NCBI RefSeq assembly: GCF_030812315.1
Contig: NZ_JAUSSM010000001.1
Location: forward strand, 248,001 to 312,000
Length of the DNA: 64,000 nucleotides
Direction: 5' to 3'
DNA from: Arthrobacter oryzae
GTDB lineage: Bacteria > Actinomycetota > Actinomycetes > Actinomycetales > Micrococcaceae
Below the pieces are notes generated by a model. It did not search any database, was not told the origin of the DNA, and was given only the letters and a program-made list of their open reading frames with translations. Numbering within the stretch: the stretch's first letter is position 1; each line of letters starts with the position of its first letter. Positions 8,807-17,208 of this stretch are shown piece after piece. The position numbers were made by a program, and so were the translations under genes.

Positions 8807-9319
8807 TCACTTGGCGCGTACGGCGGGCGCGGCGCTCTGGGCGAGCCTGCTGATGAGCGGCTCCGTGCGGTAGGGGATGTGCGTGTGCAGCGCAAGAACG
8901 GTCTCCGTGCGGATCACGCCCTTGATCCTGAGGATCGAGCGCAGTGCCGTCTGCAGGTTGTGGGTATCCGTGGCCACCACCCGGCACCAGACATCGCCCC
9001 GTCCGGAAATCTCGTGGACTTCCAGGACCTGCGGGATCAGGCGCAAGGCGCCCACCACGCCGTCGAGTTCCCGGTGGCTGACTTCGATCGTTACGAAGGC
9101 GACGACGTCGTACCCCACTGCCTCGAGGTCGATCTCCCGTCCGCCGTCATGCAGCAGGCCGGAGCGGAGCATCCGGCGGATCCGGGACTGCGCTGTATTG
9201 CGGGCGATGCCCAGCGAGTCGCTGAGTTCGCCGATCTGGACCCGCGGATCGCGGATCAGTTCCAGCAGGATCTTCAGGTCCGTGCTGTCCAGGCTGTTCA
9301 ATTCGTCACTCCGGTTCAT
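8807..9319 (-). CDS. Lrp/AsnC-family transcriptional regulator
   Basis: A 170-residue protein: an N-terminal helix-turn-helix (LDSTDLKILLELIRDPRV, then a recognition helix in GIARNTAQSRI) and a C-terminal RAM (amino-acid-sensing) domain of the asnC type. The family forms octamers whose DNA binding responds to an amino acid. It is divergent from the MFS transporter at 9479, a common arrangement when a regulator controls an exporter, so the MFS gene is its likely target. ATG 9319 is preceded by AAGGA 12 bases upstream; an in-frame start at 9376 would add 19 residues. Confidence 0.88.
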   Translation of the reverse strand: MNRSDELNSLDSTDLKILLELIRDPRVQIGELSDSLGIARNTAQSRIRRMLRSGLLHDGGREIDLEAVGYDVVAFVTIEVSHRELDGVVGALRLIPQVLEVHEISGRGDVWCRVVATDTHNLQTALRSILRIKGVIRTETVLALHTHIPYRTEPLISRLAQSAAPAVRAK

Positions 9320-9478
9320 CGTGGCCAGGCATCCTTGACTGTTTTGATCAATTTTGCCACGAATCTTGGTGTTCAAGCTCAGATTTGTTCCATTCTGTAG
9401 GTATCAATTGTTTCGCCCGGACCCCGATTGTTCCCACAAGGAACGGACGGGGTCCGGCCCCCAGGCAAAGGCACGCAC

Positions 9479-10720
9479 ATGACTGTCTTCAGCGAACTCC
9501 GCATGCGTCCGGCCACCGCCGGAGGCTGGGCATGGGACGCTTCCACCACGGCACGGCTCGTCATGGCGGGCGTTGTGATCTTCACGCTGCTCGTCGGCGC
9601 GAACCTCGCAACCCCGCTGTACCCGCTGCTTCAGGCGAACCTTGGCATCGGGTCATTCGGAATCACGGTGGCGTTTTCCGCCTACGTGCTGGCACTCGTG
9701 TCCACGCTGATGCTTGCCGGGCACTGGTCAGACCACATCGGCCGCCGGGCCGCTCTGCTCCTTGCCGTCGTCGTAGGACTGGCAGGCGGCATTATTTTCG
9801 CCAATGCCCACAGCCTGGCGATGTTGTCCGCCGGCCGGGCCCTCCAGGGCATCGCCGTCGCCCTGGCCACCGGGGCCAGTTCAGCTGCGCTGCGCGAACT
9901 GCTGCCCGCCCGTCCAGACTGGGCCTCACGATTCACCCTGCTGGCATCCGCCGGGGGAGTGGCCGCCGGGCCGGCCATTGGCGGTGTCCTGTCCCTCCTG
10001 CCGGGGCCGACATCCACGCCGTACTACCTTCACTCGCTGGTCCTCATCGCCATGCTCGTCCCGCTCTACCTGCTGAAGGCGCGGCCGGCCATCTCGTCCG
10101 TTGCCGGGCCGCAGCCGTTGAAGGTGCTGGCGCCGCGCCGTCCGTCCGTTTCGAGCGAGGCCCGCGGCGCCTTCTGGCTGGCTTCAGCCGTCGGGTTCCT
10201 CAGCTTCGCCGTTTTCGGCTTCTGCCTCTCGCTCGCCCCAGGCTACTTCGCCCAGATCGTCGACGCCGATTCCCGCCCGCTCATCGGCGTGCTCGCCGGA
10301 CTGACGCTCGGCGCTTCAGCCCTCAGCCAGTTGCTGGCAGTCCGCGGGCGGTTCGTGGTGCCGGCCGGCCTGGCCGTGCTCGCCGTGTCGGTGCTTTTGA
10401 TCGCCGCCGCCGCATCCTGGAGCAGTCCGTGGCTGCTGATCGCGGCCAGCCTGGCCGCGGGCGTGGGCCAGGGAGTGTCTTTCCGGACCGTGTTCAACGA
10501 CGTGGCAGGAAAAGTGGAGGCCTCGAGGCACGCGCAAATCATCAGCACCGTCTATGTGATCACCTACCTCGGCAGCGCACTCCCCGTGATCGGCCTGGGA
10601 CTCGCGACGGCGGCGTACGGCCTGCAGGCGGCAGTGGCTGGTTTTGTGGTGATCTGCGCACTCCTTGCGTTCGTCCTGGCCGCGGGCACGCTTGCTGCCG
10701 CGGTCCGCCGACCGGCCTGA
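9479..10720 (+). CDS. MFS transporter
   Basis: A 413-residue integral membrane protein with about 12 hydrophobic helices. The family loop motif between helices 2 and 3 is seen as GHWSDHIGRRAALL. It probably exports a small molecule by proton antiport; the substrate is unknown. It is divergent from an Lrp-type regulator and followed within 10 bp by the TTGCAA array of the next regulator, so two regulatory proteins flank it. ATG 9479 gives the usual short N-terminus; an in-frame ATG at 9428 is possible. Confidence 0.88.
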   Translation: MTVFSELRMRPATAGGWAWDASTTARLVMAGVVIFTLLVGANLATPLYPLLQANLGIGSFGITVAFSAYVLALVSTLMLAGHWSDHIGRRAALLLAVVVGLAGGIIFANAHSLAMLSAGRALQGIAVALATGASSAALRELLPARPDWASRFTLLASAGGVAAGPAIGGVLSLLPGPTSTPYYLHSLVLIAMLVPLYLLKARPAISSVAGPQPLKVLAPRRPSVSSEARGAFWLASAVGFLSFAVFGFCLSLAPGYFAQIVDADSRPLIGVLAGLTLGASALSQLLAVRGRFVVPAGLAVLAVSVLLIAAAASWSSPWLLIAASLAAGVGQGVSFRTVFNDVAGKVEASRHAQIISTVYVITYLGSALPVIGLGLATAAYGLQAAVAGFVVICALLAFVLAAGTLAAAVRRPA

Positions 10721-10729
10721 GCGGAGCGG

Positions 10730-10807
10730 TTGCAAAGAAACTGTTGCAAACGAATCATTGCAAATAAACTGTTGCAAAGAAATGCTTGCAAAGGTTTCTT
10801 TGCAAGC
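10730..10807 (+). repeat. Six TTGCAA boxes at an exact 14-bp period, ending in a palindrome
   Basis: TTGCAA, itself self-complementary, begins at 10730, 10744, 10758, 10772, 10786 and 10800, each exactly 14 bp from the last. Units resemble TTGCAAAGAAACTG. The last two boxes lie in a perfect 10-bp inverted repeat, GCTTGCAAAG-gttt-CTTTGCAAGC (10784-10807). The array fills the gap between the MFS stop and the winged-helix regulator's ATG (10821) and is far more AT-rich than its surroundings. It is most likely the operator of that regulator (autoregulation), with cooperative binding. The palindrome would sit at or beside the promoter. Confidence 0.85.
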
Positions 10808-10820
10808 GTATTTTTGAAGC

Positions 10821-11618
10821 ATGAACAGCTCACCGGAGACGGCCTCAGCCACGGGCCAGGATGCGGAAGCGGCCCGGGCCGCGGCGGCCAGCCCAATTGA
10901 CGCAGTCCTGCCGTCGGCGGAAGACCAGCCGTTCCCGGTTCGCCGCGTGGATACCGTGTCGCTGAAGGCGCTCGCACACCCGCTGCGCGTGCAGATCCTC
11001 GAAATGCTCTCGCGCTACGGCGCGCAGACGGCCTGCAGCCTGGGCGAACTCCTTAACGAGTCCAGTGGTTCCACGAGTTACCACCTTCGCCAGCTGGCAA
11101 AGCACGACTTTGTCCGGGAAGTGGAAGGCAAGGGCACGGCGAGGGAACGCTGGTGGGAACGCCCCCGCGGGGCCATCCAGATCACGTCTCCGGAACTGGC
11201 AACCTCGCCCGCGACGGAGGAGGCCTCCCGGCTGGTCACCCGCGAGTTTGAACACAGCAGGCAGGCCGTGCTGGCGGACTTCATGGGGCATGGCAACGAA
11301 AGCCTTGATGCCGAATGGCTCCATGCGTCGCTCATCAGCACGGCGAATGCGCGGCTAACTGCGGAGCAGCTGGCGAGGTACACCCACGCCCTGGAGGCCT
11401 ACGGCCACCGCCTGCTGGAGGACATCAGAAGTGAAGGCGAGCAGGAAGGCGCCCGCCCGGTCCAGATCCACTTGAATGCCTTCCCCATCCTTGGCGTGCC
11501 CGCTTCGGCGGGAGGCCGGGACCGTAACTCACGGAACGTACCAGCGCGGACCGCACAACCAGAGAACGCACAACCAGAGAACGCAGAACCAGGAATACCT
11601 GAAAGGAAAGTGCCATGA
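10821..11618 (+). CDS. ArsR-like winged-helix transcriptional regulator
   Basis: A 265-residue protein. After an Ala-rich N-terminus, residues about 45-110 form a winged helix-turn-helix of the ArsR/HTH_20 type: LKALAHPLRVQILEML, then SLGELLNESSGSTSYHLRQL as the recognition helix. The C-terminal half is helical and probably a ligand or dimer domain. The last 35 residues are low complexity and include a QPENA duplication encoded by a 15-bp tandem repeat. The TTGCAA array lies directly upstream and is the obvious candidate operator. The next small gene overlaps its stop by 4 bp. No Cys-rich metal site is visible, so metal sensing is unlikely. Confidence 0.85.
   Translation: MNSSPETASATGQDAEAARAAAASPIDAVLPSAEDQPFPVRRVDTVSLKALAHPLRVQILEMLSRYGAQTACSLGELLNESSGSTSYHLRQLAKHDFVREVEGKGTARERWWERPRGAIQITSPELATSPATEEASRLVTREFEHSRQAVLADFMGHGNESLDAEWLHASLISTANARLTAEQLARYTHALEAYGHRLLEDIRSEGEQEGARPVQIHLNAFPILGVPASAGGRDRNSRNVPARTAQPENAQPENAEPGIPERKVP
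11553..11597 (+). repeat. 15-bp tandem repeat inside the regulator gene
   Basis: GCACAACCAGAGAAC occurs twice head to tail (11553-11567, 11568-11582). A diverged third unit, GCAGAACCAGGAATA, follows (11583-11597). Being 15 bp, it preserves frame and produces the QPENAQPENA repeat in the regulator's tail. Confidence 0.85.
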
Positions 11619-11854
11619 GTGCAGTGTCCGCCACCGGTGCAGCTGCCTGCAGCCCCTACCGCCGTCCGACCGTCGTCGAATCGGCTGCGGCCGGACTGGG
11701 CTCGGCGCTGGTCCGCTGGGCCGAACGCCGGCGTGTCATTCTCTCCGACTGGGCCCAACGCGAACGCGCCGCAACGCTCCGCCGCGAGCAGCTGGACGTG
11801 CTGCGGACCGACATCATGGGTGCCGCGCACTCCGGGCTCTACATCTGGCGCTAG
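11615..11854 (+). CDS. Small hypothetical protein coupled to the upstream regulator
   Basis: A 79-residue, Arg-rich, largely helical protein with no signal peptide. Its ATG overlaps the stop of the winged-helix regulator (ATGA), and AAAGGA lies upstream, so the two are surely co-translated. The centre (VRWAERRRVILSDWAQRERAATLRREQLDVLR) looks amphipathic. Small proteins of this kind are common in Arthrobacter after ArsR-like genes, but I cannot assign a function. A partner or modulator of the regulator is possible. Confidence 0.65.
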   Translation: MSAVSATGAAACSPYRRPTVVESAAAGLGSALVRWAERRRVILSDWAQRERAATLRREQLDVLRTDIMGAAHSGLYIWR

Positions 11855-11892
11855 GGGCCAGCCGCAGCCTGGAAACGCCGCAGCCTGGAAAC

Positions 11893-12396
11893 TCAGTCGG
11901 GCAGCGGGCCGTGGTTGCCCTGGATGTGGTCGAACACCAGCGTGGTCTCGGTGTGGCCCACCACCGGATCAGTTGCCAGGTTGTCCAGGACCCAGTCGCG
12001 CAGGTCCTCGGTGGTGGCTACGGCAATGTGCAGCAGGTAATCCACCGAGCCGGACGTGTGGAAAGTGGAGAGCACGGCCGGGAGCCTGGGCACCCGGGAC
12101 GTAAACCGGTCGATCTGTTCGCGGTCGTGGGCGCGGAGCCTGACGGCGATGAGGGCCTGGACGGAACGGCCGATGGCGGACAGGCTGAGTTTGGCTTCGA
12201 AGCCCTGGATGATGCCGCGTTCGGACAATGCCCGCGTGCGCATCAGCGCCGTCGACGGGGCTATGCCCACGAGCTCGGCCAGCTGTTTGTTCGAAATCCG
12301 GGCGTCATCCACCAGGGCGGCCAGTAGCCGCTCATCGATGGCGTCCAGCGGTTCAGTTCCCGCTCCGAGCCGAATATTCTTCGCACCGCTGCTCAC
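11893..12396 (-). CDS. Lrp/AsnC-family regulator, divergent from a PLP enzyme
   Basis: A 167-residue protein with an N-terminal helix-turn-helix (LDAIDERLLAALVDDARISNKQLAELVGIAPSTALMR) and a C-terminal RAM domain. The start is GTG 12396 with GAGGAGG 5-6 bases upstream, an unusually strong site. It is divergent from the trans-sulfuration-type PLP enzyme at 12529. In Pseudomonas putida an Lrp-type regulator (MdeR) next to methionine gamma-lyase controls it; a similar relation is inferred here. An amino-acid ligand, perhaps a sulfur amino acid, is likely. Confidence 0.88.
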   Translation of the reverse strand: MSSGAKNIRLGAGTEPLDAIDERLLAALVDDARISNKQLAELVGIAPSTALMRTRALSERGIIQGFEAKLSLSAIGRSVQALIAVRLRAHDREQIDRFTSRVPRLPAVLSTFHTSGSVDYLLHIAVATTEDLRDWVLDNLATDPVVGHTETTLVFDHIQGNHGPLPD

Positions 12397-12528
12397 AGGG
12401 CCTCCTCAAAGTGTTATGGGTTCATCATAAACCGCAATTTCCGACAGTTCCATTCATAAGCCCTGTGAAACTCCGAATTATTGCCAGATACTTGCCGGAT
12501 TCAATGGCGAATAATTCAAAGGAGTCCC

Positions 12529-13692
12529 GTGCTATCCCTCGATTCACTGGCTGTCCATGCAGGCCGCAGCGGCCTCACTGAGCAGGGCGTCCACGCCGTG
12601 CCGATTGACCTGTCCACGACGGCACCGCTTCCATCAGTCCACGACGGCGGGCAGGCCTACGAACAAATGGCCACCGGCGGGGTGCATCTGGAAGGCCAAA
12701 GCACCGTCTACCAGCGCCTCTGGAACCCCACCGTGGCACGATTCGAGGAAGGCGTCGCCGTCCTGGAGGGTGCGCCCGAGGCCGTGGCGTTCGCCACCGG
12801 CATGGCCGCCCTATCGGCTGTCCTGCTCGCGACGGTGGCGGCCGGCAAGAAGCATGTGGTGGCAGTCCGTCCGCTCTACGGCGGGAGCGACCACGTCCTC
12901 GCCTCGGGCGTCCTGGGCACGGCGGTGACCTTTACAACGCCGGATGGTGTCCGCTCCGCGCTGCGTCCGGACACCGGGCTGGTCATCGTGGAAACCCCCG
13001 CCAACCCCAGCCTGGAGCTCGTGGACATCGCCCGGCTGGCCGCCGACGCCGACGGCGTCCCGCTCCTGGTGGACAACACGTTCGCCAGCCCCGTGCTCCA
13101 GCAGCCGCTCCGCCACGGCGCGGCGCTTGTGCTGCACAGCGCCACCAAGTTCCTCGGCGGCCACGGGGACGCCATGGGCGGTGTCGTGGCAGCTTCCCCG
13201 GAATGGACCACCAGGCTCCGTCAGGTCCGCGCCGTGACCGGCGGCATCCTGACTCCGTGGCCGGCCTACCTGCTCCACCGCGGCCTGGCCACGCTCCCGG
13301 TGCGCGTCCGGGCGCAGCAGGCAACCGCGCACAAGGTGGCCGCCGCGCTCGCCGGCCACGGGCTGGTGAAGGCTGTCCACTACCCGGGGCTCCCGGAGTG
13401 CGATCCGCTGGGGCTTGTGGGCACTCAGATGTCCGGCCCGGGTTCGCTGATGGCCTTTGAACTGTCCAGTGCGGAGCACGCCGAAAGGATTCCGGCCGAG
13501 GTCAGGATGATCACGCACGCCGTTTCCCTCGGCGGCATCGACACCCTCATCCAGCATCCGGCGGGGCTGACCCACCGGCCCGTAGCTGCCGAGGCAAAGC
13601 CCCATGCCAGGCTGCTGAGGCTGTCCGTCGGGCTGGAAGACGCAGCAGACATCGTGGCGGACCTGGAGCAGGCGATCGAGGGCACGCGCTAG
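12529..13692 (+). CDS. Trans-sulfuration family PLP enzyme (cystathionine/methionine lyase-like)
   Basis: A 387-residue Cys/Met-metabolism PLP enzyme. The PLP lysine is K207 in HSATKFLGGHGDAMGG, with VDNTFASP before it and RLSVGLED near the C-terminus. The family covers cystathionine gamma-synthase, cystathionine lyases, O-acetylhomoserine sulfhydrylase and methionine gamma-lyase. At the position of the catalytic Cys of P. putida methionine gamma-lyase (LYGC) this protein has Gly (LYGG), which argues against a classical methionine gamma-lyase. The exact reaction is undecided. GTG 12529 was chosen because AAAGGAG lies just upstream (spacing 4, short); the open frame begins at TTG 12481. The divergent Lrp gene suggests amino-acid-responsive control. 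Confidence 0.85.
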   Translation: MLSLDSLAVHAGRSGLTEQGVHAVPIDLSTTAPLPSVHDGGQAYEQMATGGVHLEGQSTVYQRLWNPTVARFEEGVAVLEGAPEAVAFATGMAALSAVLLATVAAGKKHVVAVRPLYGGSDHVLASGVLGTAVTFTTPDGVRSALRPDTGLVIVETPANPSLELVDIARLAADADGVPLLVDNTFASPVLQQPLRHGAALVLHSATKFLGGHGDAMGGVVAASPEWTTRLRQVRAVTGGILTPWPAYLLHRGLATLPVRVRAQQATAHKVAAALAGHGLVKAVHYPGLPECDPLGLVGTQMSGPGSLMAFELSSAEHAERIPAEVRMITHAVSLGGIDTLIQHPAGLTHRPVAAEAKPHARLLRLSVGLEDAADIVADLEQAIEGTR

Positions 13693-13703
13693 CTGTACCG
13701 CTC

Positions 13704-14969
13704 TCAGGCTGGTTCCGGCTGCACAGCACCTTTCCGTCGCCCGTCACCCGAGGCGGGATGTACGACGGCGGTGATCACCGCCGTCGTACATCCCAGCCCG
13801 ATGACGGCCAGGGCAAGCGCCGTCCAGCCGAACGACTGAAAGACCAGGCCGCCGGCCCAGCCAATGACGCTGGAGCCCAGATAGTAGGCGAGGTTGTACA
13901 GTGAGGCGGCCTGCGCCCTGCCCGTGGTGGCGATTCCTCCGGTCCAGCCGGCACCGATGCTGTGCGCGGCAAAGAATCCTCCGGTGAAGACCAGCAGCCC
14001 TGCCAGGATCAGCACCAGCAGTTGCGTCAATGTCAGCGCCAGGCCCAGGACCATCAGCACGATGCCTGCCAGCAGGATGGTCCGCCGTCCGAACCTTAGC
14101 GTGAGGCCGGCGGCCAGCCGGGAGGTCACCGTCCCGGACAGGTAGGCCACGAAGATGAGGCTGATCAGGGTGGCAGGTAGCCCGAACGGGTCCCCTGAGA
14201 GCCGGAATCCGAGGTAGTTGTAGACGGCCACGAAGCCGCCCATCAGCAGGAACGCCTGTACATAGAGGGCAAGCAGGCGGGGGTTGCGGAGATGGCCCGC
14301 CAGCGTCCTGGTGGCACCGCGGAAGCCGCTGGCCCGTGCCGGGGTGAAGCCGCGGGCCCTGGGCACCAGCACCAGGAAAAGGACGGCAGCGGCCGCTGCC
14401 AGAACCGAGACGGCCAATGTTGCCGCCCGCCACCCCCACAGTTCCCCGACGGGACCGGCAACAAGCCGCCCCGCGAGCCCGCCCAGCGTGGTGCCCGCGA
14501 CGTAGGACCCTGCAGCCAGCGCTGCGTGCGCCTTGTGGACTTCCTCATTCAGGTAGGCAATGGCAATCGCCGGAATCCCGCCCAGTGCCATGCCCTCAAG
14601 CAGCCTGAGGGCCAGGAGGATGGGAAAAGTGGCGGCCAGGGGCGTCAGCAGGCCCAGTACGGTCGCAGCCGAGATGCCCAGGGTCATGGCGCGAACGCGG
14701 CCGATCCTGTCCGCGAGGAAGGACCACGGGATGACAGTGACGGCCAACCCCACTGTCGCAAGGGAGATGGTGAGGGCAGCTTCGGCCGCCGTGATCTGCA
14801 GGTCGGTTGCCATGATGGGCAGCACGGCCTGGGTGGAGTAGAGCTGCGCGAACGTTGCCACTCCGGCGAACGCCAGCCCCGCCAGGAGCCTTCCGTACGC
14901 GGCCGAACCTTTCGGATGGCCTTCCCAAGGCCCGGTTTTTGGCGGGGTGTGCGTTGAGGGCAAGGGCAT
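13704..14969 (-). CDS. MFS transporter, YnfM-like
   Basis: A 421-residue protein with 12 predicted helices and the loop signature DRIGRVRAMT after helix 2. Overall it resembles the YnfM/arabinose-efflux branch of MFS exporters (STQAVLPIMATDL near helix 1 is typical). The start at ATG 14969 removes 25 non-hydrophobic residues from the longest frame; the site upstream is weak, so this choice is uncertain. It is divergent from a LysR regulator at 15061, its likely controller. Its last 15 codons contain the 40-bp palindrome at 13755-13794. Substrate unknown. Confidence 0.85.
   Translation of the reverse strand: MPLPSTHTPPKTGPWEGHPKGSAAYGRLLAGLAFAGVATFAQLYSTQAVLPIMATDLQITAAEAALTISLATVGLAVTVIPWSFLADRIGRVRAMTLGISAATVLGLLTPLAATFPILLALRLLEGMALGGIPAIAIAYLNEEVHKAHAALAAGSYVAGTTLGGLAGRLVAGPVGELWGWRAATLAVSVLAAAAAVLFLVLVPRARGFTPARASGFRGATRTLAGHLRNPRLLALYVQAFLLMGGFVAVYNYLGFRLSGDPFGLPATLISLIFVAYLSGTVTSRLAAGLTLRFGRRTILLAGIVLMVLGLALTLTQLLVLILAGLLVFTGGFFAAHSIGAGWTGGIATTGRAQAASLYNLAYYLGSSVIGWAGGLVFQSFGWTALALAVIGLGCTTAVITAVVHPASGDGRRKGAVQPEPA
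13755..13794. repeat. 40-bp perfect palindrome inside the 3' end of the MFS gene
   Basis: GGGATGTACGACGGCGGT, then GATC, then the exact reverse complement of the first 18 bases. All 40 bases are palindromic. It encodes part of the last membrane helix and the start of the tail (CTTAVITAVV) on the minus strand. It lies about 60 bases before the convergent stop codons of the PLP enzyme and MFS genes, and no T-run follows it on either strand. Confidence 0.9.
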
Positions 14970-15060
14970 GAAGCCAGCGTAGATGCCCCGGAGACATGCT
15001 TCCAATGCATGATTTACATAGAATAGATGCCTATATCGGATCAATCTGCGGGAGCCAGAG

Positions 15061-16044
15061 ATGGACGTCGATCATAAACAATTGGTGCAGCTGCTGCCCT
15101 TGCTTCCCGTCCTGTCCGAGCTGGGGCGGACGCAACACGTAACGGAGACAGCGGAATTGCTCGGCATACCCCAGTCCACTGTCAGCCGGGCGCTCGCCCG
15201 TGCCAGTGCCGTCGTGGGCACTGAGCTGCTGATCCGTGACGGCAGGGGAGTCCGGCTGACTCCGGCGGCCAAGGCGCTGCTGCCGTACATCGACTCGGCG
15301 CTCAACGAGTTCCGGACGGGGCTGGATTTGGTGCGGCACGAATCTGAGGTGGTGCGCGGCAGGATCGCCGTGGCTTTCCAGCACACCTTTGGCGAGGCGA
15401 CGCTGCCGCTGCTGATCAGCGTCTTCCGCAGCCGCCATCCGCAGACCGCGTTCGACCTCAGCCAGGGTGCCCGGGACACGTGCCTGGCCGAACTCGCGGC
15501 GGGAACCGCTGACCTGGCCCTGACGGCGCCCGTTGCAGCGGCGGGCCGGAGCACCGGCTCAGCCGCCCTGTACCGGGAACCGCTGCGGCTGGTGGTGCAC
15601 CATGAACATCGCCTTGCCGGCCGGAAGAGCGCACGGATGGCGGACATCAGGCAGGATCCGTTTGTGGCGATGGGACCCGGATACGGCCTGCGCTCGCTGA
15701 CGGACGCGCTGTTCCGCGAAGCGGGCCTCCGCCCGCGGATCGCCTTTGAAAGCCAGGATTCCCACACCGTCCGAGGCCTCGTGTCCGCCGGGCTCGGCGT
15801 CAGCATCCTTCCGCCCGGCGGACTGGCTCCCGGGCGGGCGGTAAAACCGCACACCGGCCACCTGGGCTGGGTGGAGGTGCCGCTGGAATCGGTCCTGGCA
15901 TTCCGTGAAATCGGCCTCGCATGGCGGGAGCGCCGCGGCGGCCCTGAGGGCGAGCCGGACCAGGTCAGGCTGTTCCGGGAGCTGGTGGTGACCGAGGGGC
16001 CGGCGCTGCTGGCCGGACTGGTCCGGTCACGCTCGGAAGCCTGA
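15061..16044 (+). CDS. LysR-family transcriptional regulator
   Basis: A 327-residue protein with an N-terminal winged helix (TETAELLGIPQSTVSRALARASAVVG, residues about 27-55) and a C-terminal periplasmic-binding-like co-inducer domain. It is divergent from the YnfM-like MFS gene with a 91-bp gap, the classic LysR arrangement, so it probably regulates that transporter in response to a small molecule. A GAG-type site sits just before ATG 15061. The 3' end is convergent with nitronate monooxygenase; no clear terminator lies between. Confidence 0.9.
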   Translation: MDVDHKQLVQLLPLLPVLSELGRTQHVTETAELLGIPQSTVSRALARASAVVGTELLIRDGRGVRLTPAAKALLPYIDSALNEFRTGLDLVRHESEVVRGRIAVAFQHTFGEATLPLLISVFRSRHPQTAFDLSQGARDTCLAELAAGTADLALTAPVAAAGRSTGSAALYREPLRLVVHHEHRLAGRKSARMADIRQDPFVAMGPGYGLRSLTDALFREAGLRPRIAFESQDSHTVRGLVSAGLGVSILPPGGLAPGRAVKPHTGHLGWVEVPLESVLAFREIGLAWRERRGGPEGEPDQVRLFRELVVTEGPALLAGLVRSRSEA

Positions 16045-16122
16045 CGCCCAGCAGTCTCATCGGGCATGACTCAGCGGGACCGGCTCATCAGGCCGGCCGG
16101 CAGCCCCGGAATTCCCGGCGGA

Positions 16123-17172
16123 TCAGGAACGGTCGGATCCGGCCAGCAGCCCGGCCATGATGGCCGAGACCGGGCCCGCTGCCGCCTGCTGCCATCCGGT
16201 TCCCGCCCAGAGATTGAGCCGCTCCGTATCACCTGCCGCGGCGGCCGCTGCGCGGATCGGTGCGGTGAGGTGATGGATTGCCGGGTACCCCTCCGGTGCA
16301 TCCTCATGGTCCCGGGCGAACGAATTGGCCAAGGCCCGTGCCTGCCTGCCGGTGAAGGCACGCGTCAGGCGCGTCTCCGTGAAAACGGGGCTGGCGAGGG
16401 CGTCCTTGTGCAGCTGCCTCGCGCCGCTTTCATCGCTGCGGACAAACGCCGTGCCCAGCTGGGCCGCCGTTGCCCCGGCGGCCAGCACGGAGTCAAGGCC
16501 CGCGGAATCCATGATCCCGCCGGCCGCAACCAAGGGAACGCCGACGGCGGCCCGCACCTCGGCGATCAGTTCCGCCGTCGTACGGGGTCCGGGGGAGGCG
16601 GCCGCGCCGCCTGGGGTCAGGAACGCCCCGCTGTGGCCGCCCGCGCTCCCGTGCTGGACGGCAAGGGCGTCCGCTCCCCGCTCCACTGCCAGCAGGGCTT
16701 CGGCCTTGCTGGTGACTGTTGCAATGACCATGGAGCCGGCCCGCTTGAACGCGCGCACTTCGTCCTGCTCCGGCAGCCCGAAAGTGAAGCTCACGAACTC
16801 CACCGGGTCGGCCAGCAGGGTGTCCACCTTGCCCTGCCACTCGTCATCGTCGTCGAGCCGCAGTTCGGGAAGCGACACCCCGTAGCGCCGGGCGTCCGGC
16901 TCAAGGCTCCGCCGGTAGTCCTCCAAGGCTGCTTTGACGGGGGACGGCGGGTTCAGCTGGGCCCTGTCGGGCACAAAGAGGTTCATGCCGAATCGGGTAC
17001 CGGCGGACCGGAGCTCGCGTATCTCGGCCTCCATGGCCTCCACGCCCTTATAGCCCGCCGCGAGGAAACCCACGCCGCCCGCGTGGTGCACGGCCTGCAC
17101 GAACCGGGAAGTTGACGTGCCCCCGGCCATGGGAGCCGCGATGATTCTTGTACCGAATATGGCGTCTGTCAT
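16123..17172 (-). CDS. Nitronate monooxygenase-type flavoenzyme
   Basis: A 349-residue TIM-barrel FMN protein. An N-terminal APMAGG motif, GGVGFLAAGY, and AVQHGSAGGHSGAF with VPLVAAGGI further on match the class I nitronate monooxygenase / 2-nitropropane dioxygenase family, which oxidises nitronates such as propionate 3-nitronate. ATG 17172 has GGGAG plus GGGA immediately upstream. A GTG at 17208, which overlaps the neighbour's GTG in CACGTG, would add 12 residues. It is divergent from the BadF-type kinase. A detoxification role is likely; some members have other substrates. Confidence 0.85.
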   Translation of the reverse strand: MTDAIFGTRIIAAPMAGGTSTSRFVQAVHHAGGVGFLAAGYKGVEAMEAEIRELRSAGTRFGMNLFVPDRAQLNPPSPVKAALEDYRRSLEPDARRYGVSLPELRLDDDDEWQGKVDTLLADPVEFVSFTFGLPEQDEVRAFKRAGSMVIATVTSKAEALLAVERGADALAVQHGSAGGHSGAFLTPGGAAASPGPRTTAELIAEVRAAVGVPLVAAGGIMDSAGLDSVLAAGATAAQLGTAFVRSDESGARQLHKDALASPVFTETRLTRAFTGRQARALANSFARDHEDAPEGYPAIHHLTAPIRAAAAAAGDTERLNLWAGTGWQQAAAGPVSAIMAGLLAGSDRS

Positions 17173-17196
17173 TCCCTGCTCCCTGTAACGACTCAG

Positions 17197-17208
17197 TAGT
17201 CTGTTCAC
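17197..17208 (+). promoter_or_regulatory. -10 box for the BadF-type kinase (leaderless)
   Basis: TAGTCT (17197-17202) precedes GTG 17209 by exactly six bases, and there is no Shine-Dalgarno sequence. On the other strand the same bases include CAGACT, a possible -10 for nitronate monooxygenase. Confidence 0.5.

Noticed and set aside
7886..9400. A 504-codon open frame on the + strand
   Set aside because: It is antisense to corA and the Lrp gene, both with clear family motifs. Its Arg/His/Gly-rich composition is the usual shadow of a GC-rich gene.
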